Counted from the first letter of the stretch, positions 41,055-50,910 are shown. The stretch: DNA of 64,000 bases from Ruegeria sp. ANG-S4 (GCF_000814005.1 NZ_JWLK01000005.1:620001-684000); one strand, 5' to 3'. Notes: generated from the letters alone by a model not told the origin. Program-made: numbers and translations.

Positions 41055-43100
41055 ATGACCACCGATCCTCTTGTCGTCTTTACCCCATCGGGCAAACGCG
41101 GGCACTTTCCCGTTGGCACGCCGATTCTGACCGCTGCACGGCAGTTGGGTGTCGATCTGGATTCGGTCTGCGGCGGGCGCGGGATTTGCTCGAAATGCCA
41201 GATCACGCCCAGCTATGGTGAGTTTCCCAAGCACGGCGTCACAGTGTCTGAAAACGCGCTGAGCGAATGGAACGCGGTCGAGCAGCGCTATGACGACAAA
41301 CGCGGCTTGAAACCCGGTCGCCGCCTCGGCTGCCAGGCGTCGGTTCAGGGCGATGTGGTGATCGACGTGCCGCCGGAAAGCCAGGTGCATCGACAGGTTG
41401 TCCGCAAGGCCGCTGCTGCGCGTGCGATCACAATGGACCCGGCCACGCGGTTGTATTTCGTCGTGGTCGAGGAACCCGACATGCACTCCCCCACCGGTGA
41501 TCTTGAACGGTTGGAGCGTGCGTTGCGCGAACAGTGGAACATCGACGCCGTTACGGCTGATTTGTCATTGATGTCCAAATTGCAGCCGGTATTGCGCAAG
41601 GGAAAATGGGAAGTCACCGTCGCCGTTCACAAAGGCCACAAGGACAGCGTTGCCCGCGTGGTCGAAATCTGGCCCGGCCTGCATGAACAGGGTCTTTACG
41701 GGTTGGCGATCGACCTCGGGTCGACCACCATCGCCGCCCACCTGACCGATCTGGAAACGGGTGAGGTCAAGGCCTCGTCCGGCCTGATGAACCCCCAGAT
41801 TCGCTTTGGTGAGGACCTGATGAGCCGCGTTTCATACGCCATGATGAACCCCGGCGGGGATCAGGAGATGACAAGGGCGGTACGCGAGGCAATCAACGAC
41901 CTGACCACCTCAATCGCTGAAGAAGCGGGAATTGACGCTGCGCTCATCGTGGAAACCGTGTTTGTGTGCAACCCGGTCATGCATCATTTGCTGCTGGGGC
42001 TGGACCCGGTTGAACTGGGTCAGGCCCCGTTTGCGCTGGCAACCTCCGAAAGCATGTCCCTACCCGCCCGTGAAATGGATCTGACCACCATGAATCCGCG
42101 GGCCCAGGTTTACATTCTGCCCTGTATTGCCGGTCACGTGGGGGCAGACTGTGCTGCCGTTGCCCTGTCCGAAGAACCCGGTAAATCAGACGATCTGGTT
42201 CTGATCGTCGATGTCGGCACCAATGCGGAAATCCTGCTGGGTAACACGCACCGGGTTCTGGCCTGCTCATCCCCAACCGGTCCGGCCTTTGAGGGCGCCC
42301 AGATCAGCTCGGGCCAACGCGCGGCCCCCGGTGCGATCGAACGGATCGAAATTGATCCAGCCACCAAAGAGCCCCGCTTTCGCGTCATCGGCTCTGACAA
42401 GTGGTCTGACGAAGATGGATTCGATCAGGACATTGCAACAACCGGTATCACCGGCATCTGCGGCTCGGGCATTATCGAAGCCGTGGCCGAGATGCGCATT
42501 GCCGGATTGCTGGACGAAAGCGGACTGATTGGCTCGGCCGAACAAACCGGCACCCAGCGCAGCGTGCCCGAGGGGCGCACGCATGCCTATCTGATCCACG
42601 ACGCCAGCGCCGAAGGTGGTCCGCGCATCACGGTCACGCAAGGCGACATCCGCGCAATCCAACTTGCGAAATCCGCGCTTTACGCCGGTGCCCGCCTGCT
42701 GATGGACGAGATGGAAGTTGACCGCGTGGATCGCGTCGTTCTGGCTGGTGCATTTGGTGCCCATATCTCGACCAAACACGCGATGGTGCTGGGCATGATC
42801 CCCGATGCGCCGCTGGAAAAGGTGTCCAGCGCCGGAAACGCGGCGGGCACAGGCGCGCGGATTGCGCTGTGCAACATCAGCGCACGGGCGGAAATCGAAC
42901 GCGTCGTGCGTGAGATCACAAAGGTTGAGACGGCGATCGAGCCGAAATTTCAGGATCACTTTGTCGCCGCCAATGCAATCCCGCACAAAACCGATCCTTT
43001 CCCGGAACTGGCTCAGGTCGTCACCCTGCCCGCCCCCTCGTTCAACACCGGAGGCGGTGACGAGGAGAAATTTGGCCGCCGTCGGCGTCGGCGGTCGTAG
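41055..43100 (+). CDS. RamA/RACo-like reductive activator of corrinoid proteins (DUF4445/ASKHA)
   Basis: A 681-residue ATP-dependent reactivase. The N-terminal 2Fe-2S domain has DSVCGGRGICSKC plus a later Cys in RLGCQAS. The ASKHA ATPase core follows (YGLAIDLGSTTIAAHLTDLET; LIVDVGTNAEILLGNTHRVL; VVLAGAFGAHIST). Such proteins reduce inactive cob(II)alamin in corrinoid methyltransferase systems. In Phaeobacter a RamA-like protein is reported to work with a split methionine synthase, a likely role here; service to the MttB-family system at 56.7 kb is also possible. The start at 41055 follows AAAGGCAGG. Confidence 0.88.
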   Translation: MTTDPLVVFTPSGKRGHFPVGTPILTAARQLGVDLDSVCGGRGICSKCQITPSYGEFPKHGVTVSENALSEWNAVEQRYDDKRGLKPGRRLGCQASVQGDVVIDVPPESQVHRQVVRKAAAARAITMDPATRLYFVVVEEPDMHSPTGDLERLERALREQWNIDAVTADLSLMSKLQPVLRKGKWEVTVAVHKGHKDSVARVVEIWPGLHEQGLYGLAIDLGSTTIAAHLTDLETGEVKASSGLMNPQIRFGEDLMSRVSYAMMNPGGDQEMTRAVREAINDLTTSIAEEAGIDAALIVETVFVCNPVMHHLLLGLDPVELGQAPFALATSESMSLPAREMDLTTMNPRAQVYILPCIAGHVGADCAAVALSEEPGKSDDLVLIVDVGTNAEILLGNTHRVLACSSPTGPAFEGAQISSGQRAAPGAIERIEIDPATKEPRFRVIGSDKWSDEDGFDQDIATTGITGICGSGIIEAVAEMRIAGLLDESGLIGSAEQTGTQRSVPEGRTHAYLIHDASAEGGPRITVTQGDIRAIQLAKSALYAGARLLMDEMEVDRVDRVVLAGAFGAHISTKHAMVLGMIPDAPLEKVSSAGNAAGTGARIALCNISARAEIERVVREITKVETAIEPKFQDHFVAANAIPHKTDPFPELAQVVTLPAPSFNTGGGDEEKFGRRRRRRS

Positions 43101-43330
43101 CGTCCCGATCCTTTTTTCGCCCAATTGATGCTGTTGCAAAGTCGCGCCTAAGCTGGTTGGATCAGTTTGGGCACGATTGTGCGACATGCAATGATCATCG
43201 GCCCGTGCCCTGGTCGCAATATTCGCTGACAAACTTGCACCCGCGTTGGTGCCAACCCGCCGTTTGGTCCGCCCGATCAACGGCTGGCATCTATCCCCGA
43301 AATGCAAACCTATTGGAAAGGATTAGCCTG

Positions 43331-43795
43331 ATGGCATTCCCAAATCCTCCTTACGCGGGCTCTTGCTTGTGTGGATCGGTAAAGGTTCGAGTGACTGCAC
43401 TGCCACTTCTGACGCTGGCATGCCATTGCCGTGCCTGCCAGAAATTCAGCGCCAGCGCCTATTCGCTGACAACGATGTTTCCCAAGGACAGTTTCATCTG
43501 TTCCGGAGAATTGGTTCAGGGTGGCCTGCGATCACCGGGGCGCAATCACTATTTCTGTAAATCATGTATGAATTTCATATATTCCCGGGTCGGAGACGCT
43601 TCTCCGCGTGTGAACGTACGTACGTCAATCTTGGACAATGCATCTTCATTCGCGCCGTTTGTTGAACTGATGACGAAATACAAGATGCCTTGGGTGACTC
43701 TTGGGCTGCCCCGTGGTTTCGAAGAATTTCCAGATACCGATGCCGAGCTTCAATCGCTTTTTGACGGGTACGCCAGTTACCTTGACGCGTTGTGA
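43331..43795 (+). CDS. GFA-domain (CENP-V type) zinc protein
   Basis: A 154-residue protein of the GFA family. Zinc-binding cysteines appear as GSCLCGSV, ACHCRACQ and YFCKSCMNF, the standard set. The family name comes from glutathione-dependent formaldehyde-activating enzyme, though most members have unknown roles. The start ATG at 43331 follows AAGGA. It stands alone between the corrinoid activator and tRNA-Leu. Confidence 0.85.
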   Translation: MAFPNPPYAGSCLCGSVKVRVTALPLLTLACHCRACQKFSASAYSLTTMFPKDSFICSGELVQGGLRSPGRNHYFCKSCMNFIYSRVGDASPRVNVRTSILDNASSFAPFVELMTKYKMPWVTLGLPRGFEEFPDTDAELQSLFDGYASYLDAL

Positions 43796-43884
43796 GTCTG
43801 GAAACGATCAGATGAACGCCAAAGGTGATCGAAGAACCACAGATACATGATTCTAAACGGCAAATGTATTGTCGTCGAAAGGTG

Positions 43885-43970
43885 TGGTGCCCAAGGAGAG
43901 ACTCGAACTCTCACGCCCGTGAAGGCGGGGGATTTTGAATCCCCTGCGTCTACCATTCCGCCACTTGGGC
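43885..43970 (-). tRNA. tRNA-Leu (anticodon CAA)
   Basis: Minus-strand cloverleaf of 86 nt with a long variable arm (CGCCTTCACGGGCG): acceptor GCCCAAG/CTTGGGC, anticodon loop TTCAAAA (CAA), T loop GTTCGAGTC, encoded CCA. Confidence 0.97.
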
Positions 43971-44115
43971 CACGAACACTGGATTAGCGCTCATGATCGG
44001 GAAGGTCCAGAGGCAAAAAACAACCATATCCCAGATTGTTTATTCTGCGGCGGTTGACGGTAAGACGGGTGCGTGGTTTGGCTTGCGGCACCTTTGATTT
44101 GGAAGACTGCATCCA

Positions 44116-44694
44116 ATGTTGCGATCGCTTTATGACTGGACCATTCGTCTGGCCGAACATCCTCATGCGCTTTGGGCGCTTGCGGTCGTGGCCTTTATCG
44201 AAAGCTCGTTCTTTCCGATACCGCCGGACGTTTTGATGATTCCGATGATCCTTGCGCGTCCGTCCCGCGCCTGGCTGATCGCAACGGTTGCCCTGGTTGC
44301 CTCGGTGCTGGGCGGATTGCTGGGCTATGCAATCGGCGCGTTCTTTTACGAGAGCATTGGCCAACCCATTCTCGAGTCCATGGGCAAAGCGGACGCGATG
44401 GAAGAGTTCAACCATCGTTTCAACGATTTTGGTTTCTGGGCTGTGCTTGCAGCAGGTGTAACACCCTTTCCCTACAAGGTTATCACCATCATGTCCGGGT
44501 GGACCGGAATGCCGTTGGGAACGTTTATTGCAACCTCGATTCTTGCCAGAGCGCTGCGCTTTTTTCTTGTCGCTGGCTTGCTTTGGAAGTTCGGGGAACC
44601 AATCCGGGACTTTATTGAAAAGCGGCTGGGCTTGATGTTCACGCTGTTCATCATTTTGTTGTTCGGCGGGTTCCTTGCGGTGCGTTACTTATGA
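44116..44694 (+). CDS. YqaA/DedA-family membrane protein
   Basis: A 192-residue inner-membrane protein with VTT/SNARE-associated domain features: an amphipathic FIESSFFPIPPDVLMIPMIL near residue 28, GLLGYAIGAFFYE, and the GVTPFPYKVITIMSGWTGM motif characteristic of YqaA-type proteins. DedA relatives include lipid flippases or scramblases, but this subfamily's role is not established. It overlaps dsbB by 4 bases (ATGA). Confidence 0.85.
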   Translation: MLRSLYDWTIRLAEHPHALWALAVVAFIESSFFPIPPDVLMIPMILARPSRAWLIATVALVASVLGGLLGYAIGAFFYESIGQPILESMGKADAMEEFNHRFNDFGFWAVLAAGVTPFPYKVITIMSGWTGMPLGTFIATSILARALRFFLVAGLLWKFGEPIRDFIEKRLGLMFTLFIILLFGGFLAVRYL

Positions 44695-45155
44695 CGAAGC
44701 GAAATCTCTTGATCGTCTTTGCTGCCGGCGGGTCAGCCGCGATGCTGCTGGCGGCGTTTGCGTTTCAACACCTTGGCGGGCTCGCACCCTGCAAGATGTG
44801 TATCTGGCAGCGTTACCCGCACGGAATTGCCGCAGTTCTGGGTGTTGTCGCCATCATCCTGCCCGGCATCCGCGTTCTGCCGCTTTTGGGCGCACTGACC
44901 GCAGCGATCACCGCCGGGATCGGCGTGTTTCATGCGGGCGTCGAACGTGGCTATTGGGAAGGTCCGTCAACCTGTACATCGGGCGACATCGGCGGTTTGT
45001 CACAGCAAGATCTTTTCGATCAGATCATGTCGGCACCGTTGGTAAGGTGCGATGAAATTCCGTGGGAGTTGTTTGGGCTGTCCATGGCGGGCTGGAATGC
45101 GTTGGTATCAGCGGGCCTAGTTTTAATTTGGTTGGCTGCCTGGCGGGCGAGCTGA
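44691..45155 (+). CDS. dsbB: Disulfide bond formation protein B
   Basis: A 154-residue inner-membrane quinone reductase that reoxidises DsbA. Both redox pairs are visible: CKMC in the first periplasmic loop (LAPCKMCIWQRYPHG) and the pair STCTSGD...LVRCDE in the second. Four membrane helices. Translationally coupled to the YqaA-like gene (ATGA). Confidence 0.93.
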   Translation: MTKRNLLIVFAAGGSAAMLLAAFAFQHLGGLAPCKMCIWQRYPHGIAAVLGVVAIILPGIRVLPLLGALTAAITAGIGVFHAGVERGYWEGPSTCTSGDIGGLSQQDLFDQIMSAPLVRCDEIPWELFGLSMAGWNALVSAGLVLIWLAAWRAS

Positions 45156-45161
45156 ACGCAA

Positions 45162-45746
45162 TTAGGCGTCCAGTTCGGCGTCCCAATACAGAAAATCAAT
45201 CCAGCTTTCGTGCAAATGGTTTGGTGGAAATTTGCGTCCGATGTTTCGCAAGGCCTCGGCATCCGGTTGGCGGGGTGGTTTGTTCAATGACATACCCGCT
45301 TGACGCAACGATTTGGAACCCTTGCGCAAGTTGCAAGGACTGCAAGCCGCAACCACGTTCTGCCAGCTGGTCACACCGCCCGCAGCGCGTGGCACCACAT
45401 GGTCAAAGGTCAGGTTATCGCGGCTGCCGCAATACTGACATTTGAATTCGTCCCTCAGAAATAAATTAAAGCGCGTGAAGGCCACGCGCTTTCTGGGTTT
45501 GACATAGTCTTTCAGAACAACGACCGAGGGTATTCGTATCTCGGTACTCGGGCTTCGGACGACTTCGTCGTATTCGGCCACAATGTCCACCCTGTCCAGC
45601 CAGGCCGCTTTGATCGCTTCCTGCCACGGCCACAGGGACAACGGATAGTAGGACAAGGGGCGGTAATCGGCGTTCAAAACCAAAGCCGGATGATGCTTGA
45701 GCGCACCTGTTTCCCTGACAAATTCGGTCCTGAAGTCTCCATCCAT
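45162..45746 (-). CDS. HNH endonuclease
   Basis: A 194-residue HNH-family protein. The zinc-containing HNH core is [22 protein letters not shown], then [18 protein letters not shown] (two CxxC pairs, DH and N). The N-terminal [20 protein letters not shown] is typical of the widespread chromosomal HNH group of alphaproteobacteria, whose role is not established. The start at 45746 follows AGGAGCG. Convergent with dsbB after 6 bases. Confidence 0.88.
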   Translation of the reverse strand: MDGDFRTEFVRETGALKHHPALVLNADYRPLSYYPLSLWPWQEAIKAAWLDRVDIVAEYDEVVRSPSTEIRIPSVVVLKDYVKPRKRVAFTRFNLFLRDEFKCQYCGSRDNLTFDHVVPRAAGGVTSWQNVVAACSPCNLRKGSKSLRQAGMSLNKPPRQPDAEALRNIGRKFPPNHLHESWIDFLYWDAELDA

Positions 45747-45959
45747 CTCAGAATCGCTCCTCGCTCTGCTCTGCCCGTTTTTGACATCAGAGCGGGGAAC
45801 ACCCGCCCCGGCCTTATCATGACTATATATCGTGTTAAAACTCTGACAAGCCCTGAGTTTCCACAATATCTCGGTGATTGCTTATGCCGAATCCGTAACA
45901 GGTGCATGACAGTTATCCACAGGTTGCAACAGTGTTGCCAGAGGGCTATGGCGGGGATC

Positions 45960-46565
45960 ATGTCCTGGTTCATCCGCTTCAATAAACCCTTCGATGTGCT
46001 GCCGCAGTTCACCGATCGCGACAATGCCGACTCGCCGCGCCACACCCTGTCGGACTTCATTGATCTGCCCGGCGTGTATCCCGCAGGTCGCCTGGACCGG
46101 GACAGTGAAGGATTGATGTTGTTGACAGACAATGGCCGCCTGCAGGCCCACATCTCGGACCCCAAGCACAAGATGACCAAGACCTATTGGGTTCAGGTCG
46201 AAGGCATACCGGATGCGGCGGCACTGAAGGCGCTTCGGGAAGGCGTAGAACTCAAGGACGGCCTGACACGTCCTGCCAAAGCGCGCCGCATTGACGAACC
46301 GCTAGACCTCTGGCCGCGCACCCCTCCGATCCGGGTGAGGCAGACAGTGCCGGACAGTTGGATCGAGCTTTCGTTGCGCGAGGGCCGCAATCGTCAGGTG
46401 CGCCGTATGACTGCTGCTGTGGGGCATCCCACTTTGCGCCTGATCCGCGCCCGGATCGGAGATTGGTCACTTGCCGGGCTGGATCCCGGTCGGTGGGAAA
46501 GCCTGCCGATGCCAGCACTCAGCCCTGCACCCACGCGCAAGCGAGACCGGCGCCCACGACGATGA
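45960..46565 (+). CDS. rRNA large-subunit pseudouridine synthase, RluE type
   Basis: A 201-residue RsuA/RluB/E/F-family pseudouridine synthase without S4 domain. [17 protein letters not shown] opens the protein, the catalytic Asp is in [17 protein letters not shown], and [22 protein letters not shown] is the conserved C-terminal motif. RluE modifies 23S rRNA U2457 in E. coli; same target is inferred. The start could be 45948 or 45960. Confidence 0.9.
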   Translation: MSWFIRFNKPFDVLPQFTDRDNADSPRHTLSDFIDLPGVYPAGRLDRDSEGLMLLTDNGRLQAHISDPKHKMTKTYWVQVEGIPDAAALKALREGVELKDGLTRPAKARRIDEPLDLWPRTPPIRVRQTVPDSWIELSLREGRNRQVRRMTAAVGHPTLRLIRARIGDWSLAGLDPGRWESLPMPALSPAPTRKRDRRPRR

Positions 46566-46597
46566 CAGGGTATGGCCCGACCTGATAGACTGGCATC

Positions 46598-47023
46598 ATG
46601 AAAGTGACGCCAGACATACCCGCCCCATCCGCCATACTCGAAGCTGCGCTGTATGTTGACGATCTTGACGCGGCTGAGCGGTTTTACGGCGACCTTCTGG
46701 GCCTCGTGAGGATTCAGCGGGTTGCAGAGCGTCACGTCTTCTACCGAGTTGGCGCATCGATACTGCTGATTTTCAATGCAGATAAGACCGAAGAACCACC
46801 GTCGAACCCTGATTTGCCGGTCCCGCCGCACGGCGCGCGTGGTCCGGGCCATGTCTGTCTGGTTCTGACCCGGCCCGAGATCGACGCGATGCGAAAACAC
46901 CTGCTGGACTGGAACATCCCGGTCGATGCCGAATTCGACTGGCCAAACGGTGCGCGCTCACTCTATGTCCGCGATCCTTCTGGTAACTCTGTGGAATTCA
47001 GCGAAGGGCATCTTTGGGACTAA
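46598..47023 (+). CDS. VOC (glyoxalase/bleomycin resistance) superfamily protein
   Basis: A 141-residue vicinal-oxygen-chelate protein with two beta-alpha-beta-beta-beta halves: EAALYVDDLDAAERFYGDLLGL and GHVCLVLTRPEIDAM, ending YVRDPSGNSVEFSEGHLW, where the Glu is a usual metal ligand. Substrate not predictable. Its end overlaps the convergent acetyltransferase gene by 4 bases. Confidence 0.88.
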   Translation: MKVTPDIPAPSAILEAALYVDDLDAAERFYGDLLGLVRIQRVAERHVFYRVGASILLIFNADKTEEPPSNPDLPVPPHGARGPGHVCLVLTRPEIDAMRKHLLDWNIPVDAEFDWPNGARSLYVRDPSGNSVEFSEGHLWD

Positions 47024-47508
47024 CTCAGGTCCAATCGCTTGGATATCCGGTTTACGGGCGTCCCGTCCCGCAGCGGTATGCCGTAATCTACTGAAAAATC
47101 ACGAAAGCCCATCTTGTCATAATAGCTTAGACCTTGTGCGTTATCGGCCCGTATGGTCGCGTTGACGCTTTTGAACCCCATCGCACGGGCCATCTTTTCC
47201 GTTTCGTGAAACAAGGCCCGACCAGCCCCTTTCAAAACGCGCACCCGGCGCGTGAAGGTTGCGATGTCGGCGCAATCCTCCGGCAGATTTTCGTAGGTGC
47301 CCAGCCATTGGAACCCTGCAACCTGACCATCGCTATCCACCGCAACATGGCAACTGACCTTATCGGTCCCTTCAAGATAGCTTTGAATAAACAACGTCTC
47401 AGAAAAGGGAATTTCGAATGCCGTCGTGCCGCCGATCTCAATGATCTGATTGAGGATGGCGCAGGCCTCTGGCACATCCTCTCTCATCATTGGACGGACG
47501 ACGATCAT
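47020..47508 (-). CDS. GNAT-family N-acetyltransferase
   Basis: A 162-residue acetyltransferase. MIVVRPMMREDVPEACAILN opens the fold and the acetyl-CoA-binding region includes VLKGAGRALFHETEKMARAMG. It resembles the phosphinothricin acetyltransferase-type subgroup, but the substrate is unknown. It follows the esterase gene by a single base gap on the same strand. Confidence 0.82.
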   Translation of the reverse strand: MIVVRPMMREDVPEACAILNQIIEIGGTTAFEIPFSETLFIQSYLEGTDKVSCHVAVDSDGQVAGFQWLGTYENLPEDCADIATFTRRVRVLKGAGRALFHETEKMARAMGFKSVNATIRADNAQGLSYYDKMGFRDFSVDYGIPLRDGTPVNRISKRLDLS

Positions 47509-47509
47509 C

Positions 47510-48175
47510 TTAGAGGCTCAGCTTGTCGCGCATGAAGGCCAAGGCCACGCTCAGACCATCCGGCGCAATGCCGTGGCCGGTGCCTTTCATCACATGGGCG
47601 TAGACCTCTTTGAAACCGGCATTCTGCAGCGCCTCTGCCGCTTCGGGCAGTGACTGCGGCGGCACCACATCATCGGCGTCCCCGTGGACGAGCAGGACCG
47701 GCATCCGGCTGACAACCTCGTCCGGCAACAGATCGGGCTCCAGCAACCGGCCCGAGAATGCGACGACCCCGGCCACCGGATCCTCGCGACGCGGGGCAAC
47801 GTGCAGGCTCATCATTGTGCCTTGTGAAAAGCCAAACAAAACAACTTGTTCGGGCAGGACGTCCTCATCCACCATCAATGCATCAAGGAAGGCATTGAAA
47901 TCCTCAACGGCCATTTCCATGCCTCGCCGCGCCTCTTCTTCAGACGAGCCGTCGATCCAAGGGATCGGGAACCACTGAAACCCGTTTGGCATACCGGGGA
48001 TCTGCTCTGGCGCGTCGGGCGCGACAAACAGGGTATCCGGCAGATGCTCACCCAGCGGATCGGCCAACCCCAGCAGATCGGCGCCATTGGCACCATAACC
48101 GTGCACGAACACTACGACCGAGCGTGTGTCGCCTGAAACCGGCTCTTTCCGGAGCGCGTTCAAAACTCGTGTCAT
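47510..48175 (-). CDS. Phospholipase/carboxylesterase-family hydrolase
   Basis: A 221-residue alpha/beta hydrolase. The nucleophile is in LFGFSQGTMMSLH, the acid in VHGDADDVVPP and the His in GTGHGIAPDG. The oxyanion segment is VVFVHGYGANGADL. This is the COG0400 type that hydrolyses short esters or lysophospholipids. The start at 48175 overlaps the upstream glycosylase stop by 4 bases. Confidence 0.87.
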   Translation of the reverse strand: MTRVLNALRKEPVSGDTRSVVVFVHGYGANGADLLGLADPLGEHLPDTLFVAPDAPEQIPGMPNGFQWFPIPWIDGSSEEEARRGMEMAVEDFNAFLDALMVDEDVLPEQVVLFGFSQGTMMSLHVAPRREDPVAGVVAFSGRLLEPDLLPDEVVSRMPVLLVHGDADDVVPPQSLPEAAEALQNAGFKEVYAHVMKGTGHGIAPDGLSVALAFMRDKLSL

Positions 48176-48804
48176 CTGATCCCTTCTCTGTCTTTCGCGA
48201 CCCGGTAGTAGGCAAACAAGACCCGCGCCGCAACCGAGCGCCAGGGCGACCACGCCTCGGCCATCTGGCGCAGTTCCTTTGGTGTCGGTCTTTTGGGCAG
48301 TTCGTATAGAATGCGTGCAGCTTCTTGCAGGGCCAGATCACCGGGTGCAATAACGTCGGCACGGCCCAACGAAAACATCGCATAAATCTCGGCCGTCCAA
48401 TCACCGATACCGGGCACTTCGGTGAGGGTCGCAATGACCTGTTCGTTCGGAGCGTCCCGCAGCGCCTTATAATTTATGCGTGATTCGGCCAGTGCACGGG
48501 CATATCTGATCTTTTGGCGGCTTAGGCCAACAGCGCGCAGATCGTCATCCGAGGCCCAGATGATCTTGCGCGGCCCGGTCAGTTTTGCCGCCTTCAGCCG
48601 TTTCCAAATCGCACTTGCCGAGGCGACGCTGACCTGCTGGCTTACGATTGCGCTTAACAGCTCTGCAAACCCATCCGGCTTGCGCCGCAGCGGCAAAGGT
48701 CCCGTCTGTTCGATCGCATAGGCCATACGGGGGCAGGATTTGGCCAACCAATCAGCGCCCTCAGCGACACAGTCAGGAGTTTCGATGATGCGTCCGACAG
48801 ACAT
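48172..48804 (-). CDS. DNA-3-methyladenine glycosylase (AlkA/MAG type)
   Basis: A 210-residue base-excision repair enzyme. The helix-hairpin-helix and catalytic Asp are in LTEVPGIGDWTAEIYAMFSL followed by GRADVIAPGDLALQ. The LLSAIVSQQVSVASA block is typical of the family. The start at 48804 gives a normal MAG-like length; longer frames run into the divergent MFS gene region. Confidence 0.9.
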   Translation of the reverse strand: MSVGRIIETPDCVAEGADWLAKSCPRMAYAIEQTGPLPLRRKPDGFAELLSAIVSQQVSVASASAIWKRLKAAKLTGPRKIIWASDDDLRAVGLSRQKIRYARALAESRINYKALRDAPNEQVIATLTEVPGIGDWTAEIYAMFSLGRADVIAPGDLALQEAARILYELPKRPTPKELRQMAEAWSPWRSVAARVLFAYYRVAKDREGIR

Positions 48805-48901
48805 GCGCGCTCCGGTTCTTCGAGTCGCGCTCACGTTAGGTTGCTTTACCGCAGATGCAACCCGCTTGTACCACTGGCTTTTCGGGGATAGGCATGAGCC
48901 C

Positions 48902-50128
48902 ATGACAATGTCGACGACCACTGCAGACAACAGCCAAGCCAAACGCAATGTTGCCGTATTGGTCGCCGCGCAGGCCATTCTGGGTGCGCAGATGCCGATG
49001 ATTTTTATCGTCGGTGGGTTGGCAGGGCAGTCTTTGGCAACCAACGCCTGCCTGGCAACGCTTCCCATCTCGCTGATTGTGCTGGGGTCCATGCTGGCCG
49101 CAACGCCGGTGTCTGCCATAATGCAACGCTGGGGACGCCGTGCCGGTTTTTTGGTTGGGGCAACCGCAGGCGCATGTGGCGGTATCGTTGGTGCTTACGG
49201 CCTCTTTCTGGGATCGTTCCCGGTGTTCCTTTTGGGAAGTCTGCTGACCGGGATCTACATGAGCGCGCACGGGTTCTACCGTTTTGCAGCCGCCGATACC
49301 GCATCGGATGATTTTCGCCCCAAGGCAATTTCCTACGTGATGGCTGGCGGCCTTGCAGCAGCAGTAATTGGACCGCAGATCGTCAAGCTCACGTCCACGG
49401 CCTATGTCATTCCCTTTTTGGGTACGTATATTGCCGTCATCGCGCTGAACATTTTTGGCGCGGCGTTGTTTTTCTTGCTGGATATTCCGACGCCGGATCG
49501 CCCGACGGCAGATGCCCCGAAAGGCCGTACGCGGCTGGAATTGCTCAAAACGCCGCGCATCGCCGTCGCAATCATCTGTGCCATGGTATCGTACGCGCTG
49601 ATGAACCTCGTCATGACCTCGACGCCGCTTGCCGTTGTGGGTTGCGGCTATACCGCAAATGACGCGGCAGACGTTGTTACAAGCCATGTGCTGGCGATGT
49701 ATGTTCCAAGTTTTTTCACCGGCCATCTGATTGCCCGGTTTGGTGTCGAAAGAATCGTGGCCATCGGGCTCGCGATCCTGGCTGCCGCCGGGGTTGTTGC
49801 ACTGCAGGGCGTCGAGCTGGGCAATTTCTTTCTCGCCCTGATCCTGCTTGGGGTCGGCTGGAATTTCGGATTCATCGGTGCCACCAGCATGCTCGCCGCC
49901 TCGCACGACCCGCATGAGCGCGGACGCATGCAGGGCCTGAACGACTTGCTGGTATTCGGCGGGGTCACCGTGGCTTCGCTTGCTTCGGGTGGATTGATGA
50001 ACTGCTCGGGCGGATCACCGGTGGAAGGGTGGACTGCGGTCAACCTCGCCATGATCCCACTGCTGACCCTTGCAGGCGGGGCGTTGCTGTGGCTGGTTCT
50101 CAAGCCTTCGGATGCGCGGACGGCCTGA
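48902..50128 (+). CDS. MFS transporter
   Basis: A 408-residue major facilitator with about 12 membrane helices. The loop 2-3 signature is MQRWGRRAGFLVGATAG, and a second copy-like GHLIARFGVERIVAIG appears in the C-terminal half. A short cytosolic loop lies mid-protein (TPDRPTADAPKGRTRLELL). Substrate unknown. The start could be 48902 or 48908. Divergent from the alkylation-repair gene. Confidence 0.85.
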   Translation: MTMSTTTADNSQAKRNVAVLVAAQAILGAQMPMIFIVGGLAGQSLATNACLATLPISLIVLGSMLAATPVSAIMQRWGRRAGFLVGATAGACGGIVGAYGLFLGSFPVFLLGSLLTGIYMSAHGFYRFAAADTASDDFRPKAISYVMAGGLAAAVIGPQIVKLTSTAYVIPFLGTYIAVIALNIFGAALFFLLDIPTPDRPTADAPKGRTRLELLKTPRIAVAIICAMVSYALMNLVMTSTPLAVVGCGYTANDAADVVTSHVLAMYVPSFFTGHLIARFGVERIVAIGLAILAAAGVVALQGVELGNFFLALILLGVGWNFGFIGATSMLAASHDPHERGRMQGLNDLLVFGGVTVASLASGGLMNCSGGSPVEGWTAVNLAMIPLLTLAGGALLWLVLKPSDARTA

Positions 50129-50133
50129 CCGGT

Positions 50134-50910
50134 CTACCATCGACCTGTCGCTGCCACGCGCATAAGCGACAGCCTGCGACGCAGCTCACCCTGCCTCAAA
50201 GCTCCGGCTGCAACGTGAAGCGGATTGGCCAAAACGCGTTTCAGAACCCATTCGGCTTGCCACCCGGAATAAAGCGCTGGTCGCGCTGCGTCTGACACCT
50301 TGCCCCGGGCAGCGCGTGCCGCATTCAGCCGGTCCAACGCCTTTTGCGCCAACGACCGAACACCGTTTGGCGTGCCGTCCAGCAACGGAATGCGACCGCG
50401 CGCCTCAAGATCCGGAATCGCACGCAACCAGTTCGCAATGCCGACGGCATATGCAAAATCTCGTACGACCGTCTCATCTGCAGTTCCCAAGGCGAGTGCT
50501 GAAACCGCCATCAGTGTCCCGGTGCTTTGGTTGATATAGGACTCAAAGTGATCCCGGTTCTCAAACGGATCACGGTATATATCCCAACGCCTTACGGCGA
50601 TATATTCATCCAGCGTTTCAGCAAGGCTGGGAGATAAAACCCGAGACAAAGGCGTGACAACTTCGTGACGGCGCACGGTCGGACCTGTTGCGATCTCGCT
50701 CACTGCATCGCGCCACCATTGCAACCGCATTTCAGCGATCATTGGCTCTTGGGTTACCCAAGGAGCGCGCGCCACTTCGGCATTCAGCGCATAAATCGGA
50801 AACAGAACCGCCCGCGCCGAGACCGGTGCCGCCATCGCCGCCATGAACCTGTCGGGATCGGCGCGATGCACAAGGGCGGCACAGGCTTTGACGTCGTCGT
50901 CAAACTTCAC
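50134..50910 (-). CDS. Squalene/phytoene synthase-fold protein, NDUFAF6-like
   Basis: A 258-residue protein of the squalene/phytoene synthase fold. The first Asp-rich motif that binds prenyl diphosphate is missing: the equivalent helix reads FPIYALNAEVARAPW, and the second site is AIPDLEARGRIPLL. This matches the mitochondrial complex I assembly factor NDUFAF6, an inactive member of the fold, so a prenyl-transfer activity is unlikely. No carotenoid or hopanoid genes are nearby. Confidence 0.8.
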   Translation of the reverse strand: MKFDDDVKACAALVHRADPDRFMAAMAAPVSARAVLFPIYALNAEVARAPWVTQEPMIAEMRLQWWRDAVSEIATGPTVRRHEVVTPLSRVLSPSLAETLDEYIAVRRWDIYRDPFENRDHFESYINQSTGTLMAVSALALGTADETVVRDFAYAVGIANWLRAIPDLEARGRIPLLDGTPNGVRSLAQKALDRLNAARAARGKVSDAARPALYSGWQAEWVLKRVLANPLHVAAGALRQGELRRRLSLMRVAATGRW

